Origin: Carettochelys insculpta
Taxonomy: Eukaryota > Chordata > Testudines > Carettochelyidae
Length of the DNA stretch: 64,000 bases
Reading direction: 5' to 3'
Assembly: GCF_033958435.1 (NCBI RefSeq)
Contig: NC_134147.1
Coordinates: 50,214,001-50,278,000, forward strand
Position 1 is the stretch's first letter. Each line of letters starts with the position of its first letter. Of this stretch, positions 21,523-32,295 are shown one piece after another. The position numbers and the translations under genes were made by a program. The notes under the pieces were generated by a model that had not been told where the DNA came from, ran no database searches, and worked only from the letters and a program-made list of their open reading frames with translations.

Positions 21523-22339
21523 TAAAGGGCCATCCTTTCCCAGGGATTTAGGTCAGCTGGGAGGCTCTGCTCACTCTTCCCCACTTAGGGAGATAAGATT
21601 AACATTAACATGGAGCAGGGTCTTCTCAGCCTTTGCTCCCAGGCTGTGGAATTCTTTTCCCTGTGATATTCGCATGGTGCCAACACTAACATTGTTTCAG
21701 CACCAGCTTAAAGCCACCCTTTTTACTCATGCTTTTATTGGTATTTGAGTTCATGCGTGTGCTCCTTCTTTTGAGATTTTAGCAGGTTTTATGTCCTTTT
21801 GGAGTTTTGCATTTTAAAAACTTTATATATGCTTATTTTTAAAAAATTTAGTAAGTCACCTTGAATATTTTAAAGAGGAAGTGTAAAAATATTTCAAACA
21901 AAATAAATGAAAAAACGTCTTCCATATTTGTTGCAAATACCTTAGTTTCATCAAATGGTAAATCCTCCACTTTTGTGTGGAGTTCTGTTGGGACACCTGC
22001 TGCCTGCAGCCATGAGGATCCTGACATAACAATGGCTGAGGCTCTGGTCCTGCCGGTTGTATCAGCAGAGTCTAATGCCATCTGCCATGCTGTTTTGAAG
22101 AACTGTGTGGACTTCATGGACTACAGGTTTGAAAATAGGTTTCTTATCAGGAAAATGAGCAATTAGTTGAGAAAGTCTGAAGTAACTGTCAAAGTCATGG
22201 TTAGTAAAAAGCACTGAATAATTAGCTATGCACAGTTGACGTTAGAAGATGAATACATCTTTCTGTTAGATAGCTCCAGGTGTTTAGCCAGACTTCACCT
22301 GCTGCCTGGGTAGATCCATCCTGGCTGTGGCAGGTGGTT

Positions 22340-22370
22340 GTAAAAAAAAATTTTTTTTTTTTTTTAAAAG
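22340..22370. repeat. A/T homopolymer hairpin
   Basis: A run of nine A followed by about fifteen T, able to snap back. Probably a decayed poly-A junction inside the DIRS relic. Confidence 0.6.
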
Positions 22371-22989
22371 CCTATATTGTTTCTATGGCATTAATGCTAA
22401 GGTGATGTCCTGGCTAACTGCCATGCTTTTAAAAGATCCTGAAACTCTCTTAGGTCGATAGGAGAAGAAAGGTCTATGCGCGTGACTGCTTCTCTGTGAA
22501 ACAACATAGATTCAGACATTGGCAAGTCCGGAGGTAGCTGTGATCATCTGCCACTCGAGTATAATGGACTTTCTCCTTTTCATGGTGTAAGGAGACAGAA
22601 GAGAGGAGATGGCTGGCACTATGCCACAGTAGAGAGATTTCTCAAGAGATCTGTAAAAGGACATCTGTAGTGAACAGGGTGAGATGCACGAGCTGCACTC
22701 CGAGAGGAGTGTTGTAAAGAGAATGCACTTCTGCAGTCATATCTATTAGCCCTATAAGAGTGATGTGGCAATTGACTAACAACTCTGGATAAACAATATC
22801 AGTATACTGCAGAGTAGCGCGGACAAGGTGATTGGTAGTACCTTGGTGCCCTATACTAAGAGTGGCAACCGCTCACATTATCAATATGGCGGTAGGATGG
22901 TGTAGGGGATGGCGAGTAATGCCTCTGTACCAGTGACCTTCTCAAGGTGTGCAGGCTGTAGATTCGTGAAAGAACTCTGTTCATTTTCA

Positions 22990-25330
22990 CACTTGTCTTT
23001 CATGGGACGGGGGCTGCATTGGTGAAATGTGGGACAACAGCTTCACCCAGGTTTGGTGTTGCTCACTCGGTGCTGAGAGAGAACATGGTACCGAGTGTTG
23101 CTGTGACAGCAGTAACGGCTTTGGTTCAGCCAATGCCATTTGTGTGTTTGGCGCACCAGCCACTGTTCCGTCTGCTGGTGACAGTCACACAACCCCCTCC
23201 AGCATTACTGGTGCTGTTTCGAGCAGAGGCTGGAGTTGGTTTTGCAAAATGCAGCTTTAGGCTTTGTGCACCCAATGTGCCTGGTTCATCTCCTGTGCTC
23301 GCCCTGGGTGGGGAACATAACAGGGAAGACTTGGTCCTTGCCTTTGTCCTTACTGAAGGATCAATGAAGTCCCTATCAGAAGGGACATTGTCTGCATTGG
23401 CTTGTAAGTCTGGCACTTGCCAAAAGGGAGCATTTAAAACACAACTCCCTGTTTTTCCTAGCTTGTGCAGCGGGGCTCATGTGGAGAGCATTTGAGAAAT
23501 GTGAGCCTCTCTGAGGCAACATATGCAGTGCGAGTGCCCAAATTATTCTGGCACCAGTGATGGCTGTGATACAGCCAGTGCCGTTTGCACATACAGTACA
23601 GCAGCCAAAGCTTGGTCTGCTGGTGCCGGCAATGGTTGCGCAACCCCTTCTAGCATTGCTGGTTCCACCGGAGCGGGGTTGGGGCCGCTTTAAAGTGTGG
23701 CTTTTAAGATTAGTGCCAAGGGTGGGGTTGGGCTTTGTATGCCCAGCGTTCCCAGTTCCTCTGCTGTACTCAGCATATTGAAAGAGTTGCTCTTTGCCTT
23801 AGTCCCCAGCAAGGAGGCAATGGAGTCCCTGACAGAAGGGACATTCTGTGTCTTAATTGCAGGTCCAACATTGGCTCAAGATAGTGGCTATGGTTACCTA
23901 GGGGAACTCTTACTTTTAGTCCTGGCTTGCACCAGGGTTTGATGTTGCTTCCTCAGTGCTGGGAGAGGGTGTGGCACTGCGTGCTCCTCTGGCACCAGCA
24001 AGGGCTCCGTTTCAGTCAGTGCTGGTTAAGTGTTTGGCAGACCAATCAGTGGGTGCTGTGCCAGTGCTGGTGATGACCTCGGAGCCCCCTCCAGCATGGC
24101 CAGAGCCGCGGAATTTGAAGCCACTTTGCCTGAAGTAAAGTATGGCTCTTAATTTAAAGCCAGAGGCAGGCTTGGGCTAGTGTGTGTTCAATGTGCCCGG
24201 TTCCTTCCCTGTATTCGCTCTGGGCAGGGAATATAATGGGGAAGGCTTGCGTGCTGTCTGAGTCCCCAGTGAGGAGGCAGGCAAATCCCTGACCGAAAGG
24301 ACATTCTCGCTTTAAACTGCGGTCTGGCACCATTTAAAGCTTTATCAGAAAAGAGCAGTCTCAGTCGCAGCTTCATCTCTTGTATCTCTAGAAGAAAGGC
24401 TCTTCCACTCAGCACTTAAAGCATTTTTTCTTTTTAAATGGGTCGTGTCAGCAGAATATGTATAGGGCACTGAAAGTGACGAGAGAAAGCGCTAGCTTCA
24501 TTCTTCTTCTTCTTTTATCCCCACAGTATTCCTGTGGTGGTAGGACAGACTGGGGGAAGAAACATAATGCCCCCATTTGATTTGGTTTGGGATTGAGTGG
24601 TATGGTTCCCCGGGGAACTCTATTTAGCCATGGTTTTCCACAGTGTCAAGGACAAGAGCTGCTGCTGCATCAGGTTTTGAGTTTGCTCTCCCAGTACCGG
24701 GAGTGCAGCACCGCAGATTCCGCCAGCACTGGTAATGGTTATATTTCAACCAGTGCCAATTGCACGTTCTGCATAGCAGCCTCTTCCCAGTCTGCCGGTG
24801 CCAGTACTGGCTGCATTGCTGCTCTCTCTCTTGCACCAGTGACAGTTCTATTTTAAACCAGTGGCGGCTGCGTATGTTGCGCAAAAGCCTTCCCCAGGTC
24901 TGCCAGTGCTGGTAATGATTGGCCACCACTTCTGGCAGTGCTGGTACCATGGGCACAAGAGCCACGTTCCCTGAAGTGTGGCTTTTAGTTTTAAAAGTAG
25001 ACATGGACTTAGACCTTTTGTGCTCTAAGTGCCCAAAGTCTCCCCTGTGTTCACGCTGAGCAGGGAGCATAAAGGGGACAGCTTATCCTTTGCCTTGGTC
25101 TCCAGTAAAGGAGGAGTAGCGTCCCCTGACAGAAGGGATGTTACCTGGTGTGGAGAGCGAGCCTGACAGCAGCTCTGGGGCTTTTCCAAAGAGGAGCATT
25201 TTAATCTCAGCTCCTTATCTCTTTCCCCTGTGGAAGTTAAGCTCTCACAGTGAGCATTCTTGAGGAACGTATGCCTCTCAGAGGCAGTGAATACATTGAA
25301 AGTGCTGGTCTGAGGCAGGCATAGGGTCAA
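22990..25330 (-). repeat. Degenerate tandem repeats in the DIRS gag-like region
   Basis: About four imperfect units of 350-700 bp share an ordered set of words: a GGCACCAGTG/GTGCTGG-rich part, a GCTTTAAAGTGTGGCTTTTA part, a CTGGGCAGGGA part, and CAGGAGGCAATGGAGTCCCT followed by GACAGAAGGGACATT. Starts of the last word are at about 23355, 23803, 24262 and 25101. On the minus strand the short repeats would give a Thr/Ala/Gly/Pro-rich low-complexity gag segment. No long frame survives. Confidence 0.6.
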
Positions 25331-25621
25331 GGTACTACAGACTTTTTTTAGGAGAGCATTACGGGCATTTTTGGGTTCTTTCTTGAACACTTCAGTTTTG
25401 TTGTACTACTTGTCTTCTTTTTCTTTTCTTTTTTTAAATCAAGTTGCATCAGGACACCAGGTGCAGGGAAGGGAAACTGATAAGAGGGAATCTCCCTCTC
25501 TTCCTTTTTTTTTTTTTTGTAAGCAAATAAAGAGCTGTCTAGACAAATACTATGAACTAGTAACCCTATGCTACATAATGTCTAATTATAGGTCTGAGAG
25601 AAGAGGAAAGGGCGAGCCCCG

Positions 25622-26508
25622 CTCAGTCTGAACCCTCAGCAAGTTTGCGGATGACACTAAGCTAGGGGGAGAGGTAGATACATTGGAGGGTAGGGACAGG
25701 GTCCAGAGTGACTTAGACAAATTGGAAAACTGGGCTGCAAGAAAGCTGATGAGGTTCAACAAGGACAAGTGCAGAGTCCTGCACTTGGGCCGGAAGACTC
25801 CCAAGCATTGTTACAGGCTGGAGTCCGACTGGCTCAGTAGCACTTCTGCAGAAAAGGACCTGGGAGTTGTAGTGGACAAGAAGCTGGACATGAGTCAGTG
25901 TGCTGTTGTAGCCAAGAAGGCTAACGGCATATTAGGTTGCATCAAGAGGAACGTTGCCAGTAGATCCAGAGAAGTGATTATTCCTCTTTATTCGGCTTTG
26001 GTGAGGCTGCATCTGGAGCACTGTGTCCAGTTCTGGGCCCCCAATTATAGGAAGGATGGGGATACACTGGAGAGGGTCCAGTGGAGGGCGACCAAAATAA
26101 TTAGGGGGCTGGAGCATATGACTTACGAAGAAAGATTGAGGGAACTGGGACTGTTTAGTCTGCACAAGAGACGACTGAGGGGAGACTTGATAACAGCCTT
26201 CAACTTCCTGAAGGGAGGTTGCAAAGAGGCTGTTCACAGTGGTCACGGATGGCAGAACACGGAACAATGGTCTCAAGTTGCGGTTGGAAAGGTCCAGGTT
26301 GAAGATTAGGAAAAACTTTTTCACTAGGAGGGTGGTGAAAGATTGGAAGGGTCTACCCAGGGAAGTAGTGGAGTCTCCATCCCTGGAGGTGTTTAAGACT
26401 CGCCTCGACAAAGCCCTGGTGGGGCTGATCTGATGGGTTTGGTCCTGCCTAGGGCAGGGGGCTTGACTTGATGGCTTTTTTAGGTCTCTTCCAGCTCTAT
26501 CCTTCTAT
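25622..26508 (+). mobile_element. CR1 LINE, relatively young copy
   Basis: 5'-truncated CR1 ending TCCAGCTCTATCCTTCTATG. It keeps a 208-codon open frame across the C-terminal RT half, and matches the 45748-46172 copy closely (shared GAACACGGAACAAT/AGT, GGTTGCAAAGAGGCTG). It lies inside the right end of the large DIRS relic. Confidence 0.9.
25683..26309 (+). pseudogene. CR1 reverse transcriptase, C-terminal ORF fragment
   Basis: 208 codons, starting just after the FADD catalytic box (which would be encoded at about 25643: [10 protein letters not shown]). Contains [75 protein letters not shown] and [20 protein letters not shown], all standard CR1 C-terminal blocks. The frame then shifts near 26235 (an apparent small deletion after KEA). 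The element has no N-terminal endonuclease here, so it cannot move by itself. Confidence 0.85.
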
Positions 26509-26509
26509 G

Positions 26510-26705
26510 AAGCCAAGGGCAGTGATGAAGAAACTGAGGAGAGCGAGACTACGTGTGCCATCCCTAGTGGTACGAACAGCACACAGTGGGTTAGTGCATG
26601 CGCAGCCCCTCTCAACACCACTCAGGAAAAGTCTCTGTGCTGCAGTGCTGGGCAAGCCCAACACCTACTGTGGAGCACTCATGGGGACAGCACTCGAAGA
26701 ATGGA
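26510..26705 (+). repeat. DIRS terminal repeat, right copy
   Basis: Contains TAGTGCATGCGCAGCCCC, CTCAGGAAAAGTCTCTGTGCTG, CCTACTGTGGAGCACTCATGG and GCACTCGAAGAA. Inverted relatives lie at 17937-18020 and 16985-17120. 26706-26965 to the right has no recognised gene. Confidence 0.6.
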
Positions 26706-26973
26706 ATGCATCCATCAAAATAACCGGTACGGCACCCCAGACTGCAGCTTCAAAATGTCTGTTTATGGCTGGTGGCAAACGTCACTTGGTTATAGGCCTG
26801 ACCCTGTTGCCGGGGATGACACCTATGACAACTTCTATTGCTCCTTTTGGATTCAGCCTGGCCATTTTGGGGATGATAGGATCTGTAATGAGGACAGGCC
26901 ATGAAGTGCCTTCTCTGCATAGAGGGAGTGTGTAAGCCTAAAGATCTCAGTGTGGTGTGGGAATCCTTTAGGT

Positions 26974-27280
26974 CAGCATTTCCCAAAGGGTGGTCCGCAA
27001 CCCACTACCAGTCCTTGGGAAAAAATACCTGTGCTTAGAAAATATACAGATTATCGCACACAATCCTATTAATTTGCTACATTTCATATTTTCTTGCATA
27101 ACTAAGGTAATAAGTTAGGCACTTTATTTTACATTAAGATTTATATTATGTACTATTACTATTGTGAATAATAAACAGTGAAAATTTATTCATTTTTCAC
27201 ATATGTTTATATTTTTGGGCCCCCAAAAAAAGGTACTGAAAAAATCCAGGTTCCAACTGTGTAAAATTTGGAAAACCCTG
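26974..27280. mobile_element. Short hAT-type element (307 bp)
   Basis: Begins CAGCATTTCCCAAAGGG and ends TTTGGAAAACCCTG, an imperfect inverted pair typical of hAT ends. Flanks CTTTAGGT (26966-26973) and CGTTAGGC (27281-27288) agree at 6 of 8 positions, matching the 8-bp duplication of hAT insertions. Interior is AT-rich with no frame. Confidence 0.75.
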
Positions 27281-27288
27281 CGTTAGGC

Positions 27289-27769
27289 TACGGAGCCTCT
27301 TGCCTGTTTTTTATTTTTGTTTTTCATTTTCTTCCTCCTTTCTCCTCCACCCCCAAAACAGGAAGGGGCCTTCAAATTACAGGTCTTGAATAATTTGCTA
27401 CACTTTGAAGGACAGACCAGACACTTGTAGCCAAGCCCCCACCAACGGATGGCTATGCACATGCTCATGACCCTGGTGGATGTACCTCAGCATCCAAGGC
27501 CACTTGATACCAGCCCTGGATACCAGCCTGCCTTCTCCTACTAGAGCAGGAAACTCCACTTTTAACTCCTGGGGGAACAAGTCTGTAAATATCAAGAACT
27601 ATAAGACTGAATTTCTGTGCCAGCAAACAAGAGCAACAGGGAGTTCCAGCTAACAGTCACTGGTGGAAAGAAGGAAATGAAGGTGGGGGAAGGGGTTGAC
27701 AGGGCCATAACAGCACCACTCCAGGGGGCACCTAGGCCGGCCCTAGCTGCTAGGGAAACATTCTTCCAG
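27289..27769. other. Interval without recognised gene
   Basis: No domain-bearing frame, no terminal repeat. Contains a T/C-rich stretch near 27305-27355. Confidence 0.3.
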
Positions 27770-27775
27770 TTAACC

Positions 27776-28121
27776 TGCATGCGCACAGACATCTATTTGA
27801 AATGACCATGAACAAACATTTGAAGAACCCATCTTGCTATTCTTCATATCCCTTGTTAGCTACAACTCCAACTGCACTTTGGCCCTTCTTGTAGCCCTGC
27901 CTGCTTGCATAATATTTTATATTCTTGCTTAATTATCTGTCCAAGTTTACGCTTCTTGTAAGTTCCCTTTTTGTGTTATAACTCACCTAGTATTTGTTCG
28001 GCCAAGCTGGTCACCTGCCATACTTGCTATTCTTTCTGTACACAGAGATGGTTTGTTCCTGTGCCTCAATAAGTCTTCTTTAAAACACAGCCAGCTCTTG
28101 TGGACTCCTTTCTCCCTCACA
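27776..28121 (+). mobile_element. Solo LTR of an endogenous retrovirus-like element
   Basis: A 346-bp block starting TGCATGCGCACAGAC and ending TTTCTCCCTCACA, that is TG...CA, is flanked by perfect 6-bp duplications TTAACC (27770-27775 and 28122-28127). Near the 3' end are CCTCAATAAGTC, an AATAAA-like signal, and a T-rich/GT-rich downstream part, as in an R-U5 boundary. No internal coding region or primer-binding site is present, so this is a recombination remnant. Orientation is inferred from the polyadenylation-like signal. A 6-bp duplication suits class II-type retroviral integration. Confidence 0.72.
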
Positions 28122-28190
28122 TTAACCTCCAGAGGATCCTGCCTATCAGCTCCCTGTTTCATATCTTGCCCTGAGGGAGCTGAAGTCTAA

Positions 28191-30140
28191 GGCTGCACCT
28201 ACACCACAAAATAAAAATAGAATTTAATTGTTAGCTCAAATTTACCACATGATTGTCTTCACTGTAAAGACCATGAGCTCAATTTTGGGTGCAGTAATCT
28301 CAAAACTACACAATTGCAGTCACCTGATGGGTATAGCATCAAGCTCGAATTCAGAAGTTTGATTAAATGCAAGTGTGGAAGTGCGATGTCTTAAAAGCAA
28401 ATTTATTAGCCTCCAGGGTGTCCCGTACGTAACCCTTGATGCTTCTCTCAGTGCTCCACTCTGGCCGTTGCTCTCCAGTAACGGGAAGACTATGAATTTC
28501 CAAGCAGAAACAGCAAGCCTTTAGCTGTGGGAGCATGTTAGTATGACAGCCTGGGAAATGGCTTCTTTGTTTCTACACTGTTAGTGGAGTGACAGTGCAT
28601 CCACCCATTCAAATAGCCCCTGTAGGGAGTTCAGGGCTGTCTGTACACTTCTTATTTATTCCTTCGCTGCCTGGTGCCAGCCCGTGCTCCTCTGTACCTT
28701 GTGTCAGCAAGGCTGTCCTGGGGGTCATGCTTGCATAACACGCTGAGAAACTTCTTGTCAGCGGTTTACATTTGTGCGCGAACCCCCTTCCCACACCAAC
28801 AGGGGCTACACAGGTTGGGTCTTTCCCGCACTCAGCCAAATCACGTGGGTAGCCCCCAACCCAATCCAATAAAAGGATGTGCCTGCCATTCGGTGCTGAC
28901 AATGCTGCCAGTCGTGGGGGAAAAGAGAGGGCTTTGCTGCTGCCCTGGGAATTCTCCCCTAGCAGTTAAGATATTGTATGCTTTGCTGCCACTGTGGGAA
29001 GTCTACCTCATTGATTAAGATACTGGGAAATTTGTTGCCGCCAGGGAAGGAACAGCTCAACTGGTCATCCATGGAACCCTTCCCCCTTGGCCCACACCTG
29101 GGCTTGCTCCTGCTGCTGCTGGGGAAAAGTCTCCCTTGGCAGTTAAGGGGCTTGCTGCCGACAGGGGAGAACTACTTCAGCTGGTCATCCAGCAACACCC
29201 ACCCTTGGCCCATACCTGGGCTTGCTGGGGGAAACCAAAAATTCTTTTTTTCCTGAACAGTCCAGGATCCTGCATTAAGACTCTCCCCAGCACCAACATA
29301 GTGTATGCGGAAACCAAAAATTCTTTCTTCCTACATTCTTCTCAATATAAGAAACATCCTGGGCCCCTGCATTACTTTCAGGGACCACACTTCTGCGATA
29401 ATGGATGGGGGATGGATGGTCAGTTGAGAATACAGTCGCTGTACTCGTGTTGGCAATATAATGTAGGGGGACACCAACAATTCTTTCTTCCTACATTCTT
29501 CTCAGTACAGAAAGCTTTCCCGGCCCCTGCATTATGTTCAGGGATAACATTTTGGCAATGATATGAAGTAGAATACTTAGTGGATCGCCAGTTGAGAACA
29601 CAGTCGTTGCGTGGAAGCCTTATAGCACACTGGCAAGCCAAAAACCCTTTCCATTAATAAACAGTGTATGGGGAAACCAAAAATGTTTTTTCTTCCTGCA
29701 TTCTTCCCCCTGCATTATTTTCAGGGATCACCTTCCTGCAATGATGGGAGGTGCAATGGATGGCCAGTTGAGAATACAGTTGCTGTAGCCATGTTGGCAA
29801 TGTAATGTGTAGGGAAACCAAAAAGTCTCTTCTAATTTTGAGTGTCTTCTGCATTTTTTCCAGGGATTGACATTTTCAGGGACTGGGAGGAGAATAATGA
29901 AAATGCAATGGGGGAAAATGACATCAAGACCAGTGAGCATACCCAAAATGCTACGGGGATGAGGGAACTGTGGGATAGCATCCTACAATGCAACAGTCAG
30001 TGTTAGCCAGCACATGTATGGCAGCAATAACTGAACTTTGTGGGGAGCACGATGTGAAGTGAGGATGGTCAAAATCAAACTTGTACATTCCAGAATTAGA
30101 AAATCAATATAAATTAGAATTTCTCAGTGTAGATGCAGCA
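28191..30140. mobile_element. Non-autonomous Harbinger-type element with internal tandem arrays
   Basis: Left end GGCTGCACCTACACCAC and right end, reverse-complemented, TGCTGCATCTACACTGAG are inverted relatives. Both are flanked by TAA (28188-28190, 30141-30143), the preferred PIF/Harbinger target. The interior has no transposase but two arrays. About 28930-29230 repeats a GCTTGCTGCC...GGGGAGAACTACTTCAGCTGG unit. 29228-29860 repeats GGGGAAACCAAAAATTCTTTC at 29228, 29309, 29465, 29671 and 29810. Confidence 0.75.
28930..29870. repeat. Two imperfect tandem arrays inside the Harbinger-type element
   Basis: The first array has TTGCTGCC-headed units with spacing from about 45 to 115 bp. The second has GGAAACCAAAAATTCTTTCTTCC-like heads spaced 81, 156, 206 and 139 bp, each followed by variants of CCCTGCATTATTTTCAGGGA and CAGTTGAGAATACAGT. 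Spacing differs because units carry deletions. Confidence 0.7.
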
Positions 30141-30277
30141 TAAGTCTGCTCTCCTTTCTTCCTTCTGTCAGAATCCTGAACTCAAGCACCGCATGGTCGC
30201 TGCTGCCTACTTCAACTTCCCCTACTAATTCTGTGACTGAGTAATCGTAATACAAGCCAGCTTTGACTGGGCTAGTT

Positions 30278-30307
30278 TGAAAAAAAAAAAAAAAAAAAGA
30301 AAAAAAG
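30278..30307. repeat. Poly-A tract
   Basis: Eighteen A, then G, then a shorter A run. Could be the tail of an old retro-insertion in either orientation; the sequence upstream (30144-30277) is not recognised. Confidence 0.6.
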
Positions 30308-30603
30308 ACAAGCATAGGTAGCCACCTAAATGCGCGCCTAGGATGCTTGGCAGGATAGTACTTGATCCAATAGCTCACACTGCCCTGATATTGTTAGTGA
30401 GCAAACTAGATCAAAGGTAAATGTGTGTATGACTATATAGATTGCCACTGTGTCCCTCAACACGCCCCTCAAGACTCTTTGAAAGCATAAGCAATTAGGG
30501 TTGGAGTTGTCAGAGCTAAAGGGGTTAAAAGACATGCTATTTCATTTACTAGTGTCTTTTAGGAACCCTATGCTCCCTGCCAACCTCACAACCAGCCAGA
30601 AAG

Positions 30604-30675
30604 TATAAAAGCGAAGAAGCTGGCAAGGGAGTGCCTTATCTGAAGCAACTGCGTGAGAGTCTGAGAATCACAGGT
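30604..30675 (+). promoter_or_regulatory. Possible TATA promoter with short first exon and donor
   Basis: TATAAAA at 30604-30610 is followed about 64 bp later by a good donor, CACAG|GTAAAA (GT at 30674-30675). If transcription began about 30 bp after the TATA, a roughly 40-base first exon would result. No downstream coding exon could be identified, so this may be chance or a decayed element promoter. Confidence 0.25.
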
Positions 30676-30935
30676 AAAAATACTATCTCTGTATGCCCCA
30701 GCATTAATCAATATCAACTACACTATAGCTGGCTGAGACAAGGGCAAGACAAACAGTCCCACCCTTCTAAGCTGACTGCATCCAACAGAGATTTAGCATG
30801 TTACTGGACCTGGGCAGTATGATAGATACATTAGTGACCCCTGCGTTTGATTATTGCATTATACAGAGGAATGCAGGTGCCAGTCAAACCGCTATCTGGT
30901 TCAAAATGAAACAGACCACTCAGAACACACCTTAT

Positions 30936-31440
30936 GGCTTGTCTAGATGGCGAGTGGGCAAGCTGGGATGTAAATCTATAGCCAATGTCCAGTATACTGT
31001 CCATTCTCCACGTATGGCATACAGGACAGCATGGTGTCATGAGGCAGCTCTCACGCTGCTCACATGGAGTGCCCTCTGCCTCTGCACAGATATCCCACAA
31101 GTTGGTGGGACAAGTGTGGTGGCGGAGGCAGCTCCTCCTGCAGCTCACTCAGGCTGTGGGACAGCTCACATAGGGGTGGCTCGGGACTGAGAGGCAGGAT
31201 GCCTGGCTCAGGGGGGTGAAGGGGGAAGGCATGCGGTGATCCCTTCAGTTGTTTTGGGACAACACTGATCTATAGCATACCAGCAAGCTACCCATTCCCT
31301 GGCCATGCAGACATTGCTACTGCACACTAAGTTTCATGGTGTGCATAAGCAGGCTTCACATGACCAGTGAATGTGTGGCACACCAGCACACTAGATTTAC
31401 ACCTCAATTGCCCCTGCTCTACTAGACACCTAGACAAACC
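30936..31440. mobile_element. Harbinger-like MITE, diverged
   Basis: Left GGCTTGTCTAGATGGCGAGT and right, reverse-complemented, GGTTTGTCTAGGTGTCTAGT are inverted, and both sides carry GTAAATCTA further in. No clear target duplication. No coding frame despite several ORFs across it. Confidence 0.5.
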
Positions 31441-32048
31441 TGCAGTGATGCACACGCTCCTTATGGTATACAGAGTCAAGTTTTACAGGGTTCTATTCTC
31501 CTCAAAAGCTGTAACTGGCAATGGCACTCCTACATCTTGCACGCCAGCATTCATACTGCTCCACTCTGCACACCACCTGGAGAAAGCAGATGAGTCTCCA
31601 CACAAGACGGAGTTACCATGATTGGTCTTATGACCTTCCCCTTGGCACACCTGACAGGGAGCAAGGTCCCCACCCTCTTTGGAGAAGCCCAGGCTTCTGA
31701 ATATGAAGTGACAGCTCTCTCAGAACTGAAGGGCATTTTCAAGCAATGCTGCTTTAAATTAAGATCCTTCACCACCTGAGTCCATTTTGTGAATGATTTG
31801 CAAATTGAACCCTGCTTCTTGATGCAGATGTCACCTTAGCATAGTACTCTCCTCCCCCAGACTGTTATTGAGACTAAATTAAAGGTTAAATTTGAAGAGG
31901 TCTGCCTACACAGGAAAGTTATATACTGCACAAGTCAAAACAGGAATTTAAACTGATATAGCTATTGCTGTAAAATTCCTTCTGTAAACAGTCATACTCC
32001 ATTTTAAAACAAAAAAAAAAATGCCTTTTTTGGTTTAGTTCATACAGA
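31441..32048. other. Interval without recognised gene
   Basis: No recognisable domain or terminal repeat on either strand. Confidence 0.3.
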
Positions 32049-32295
32049 AGCTAAGTCTATACTGACACTTTATTGTGCAGCAACTATCTTGCTCATGGGG
32101 TGTGAGCACCAGAGCACAGCAAGTTACAGTGCTGTAAAATGCCAGTGTAAACTGGGCTACAGTGCTGGAAGCCACAACTCCCAATACATTTAGCTACTCC
32201 CCTTGTGGTGCTTTACCTAGAGCTCTCTCCTGATGCTCCAGCCCTGGCCACACAGCCATGGCTACATTTTAAACTTCACAAGTGTAGACAAAGCC
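32049..32295. mobile_element. MITE related to Harbinger-type elements
   Basis: Left AGCTAAGTCTATACTGACAC and right, reverse-complemented, GGCTTTGTCTACACTTGTG are inverted relatives; the flanks show AGA on both sides. Interior has GCAGCAAGTTACAGTGCTGT and CAGTGTAAACTGGGCTACAG, characteristic of a MITE common in turtle genomes as I remember it. Confidence 0.6.

Larger units (their letters stand above)
19240..21850 (+). mobile_element. L2-like LINE, RT fragment, split by a CR1
   Basis: The plus strand near 19298 reads GVPQ.SILSPM, then DLNLCLEAVIDWMKSKKLKLNPDKTE, the conserved RT block of L2/CR1-group LINEs, with further C-terminal RT text to about 20010. It resumes at about 21530 with SRVFSAFAPRLWNSFPCDIR and TLFQHQLKATLF, the expected C-terminus. 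The gap is exactly occupied by a CR1. Many stops. L2 rather than another clade of the CR1 group is a guess. Confidence 0.7.
18021..26705 (-). mobile_element. Large DIRS-like relic with three layers of nested insertions
   Basis: Minus-strand DIRS material appears at 18021-19240 (tyrosine recombinase), 21850-25420 (gag-like) and 26510-26705 (terminus). The RT and RNase H expected between are absent. An L2-like LINE occupies 19240-20012 and 21523-21850; it contains a CR1 (20013-21522), which contains a 378-bp chimeric piece (20272-20649). A second CR1 sits at 25622-26508. Minus-strand gag text near 22117-21900 (DSADTTGRTRASAIVMSGSS) suits DIRS gag. All frames are broken. Confidence 0.65.

Noticed and set aside
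23019..23495. 158-codon plus-strand frame
   Set aside because: Antisense to DIRS gag repeats; no domain.
28609..29561. Several 90-140 codon frames
   Set aside because: They lie in the tandem arrays of the Harbinger-type element and mirror the repeat rather than a protein.
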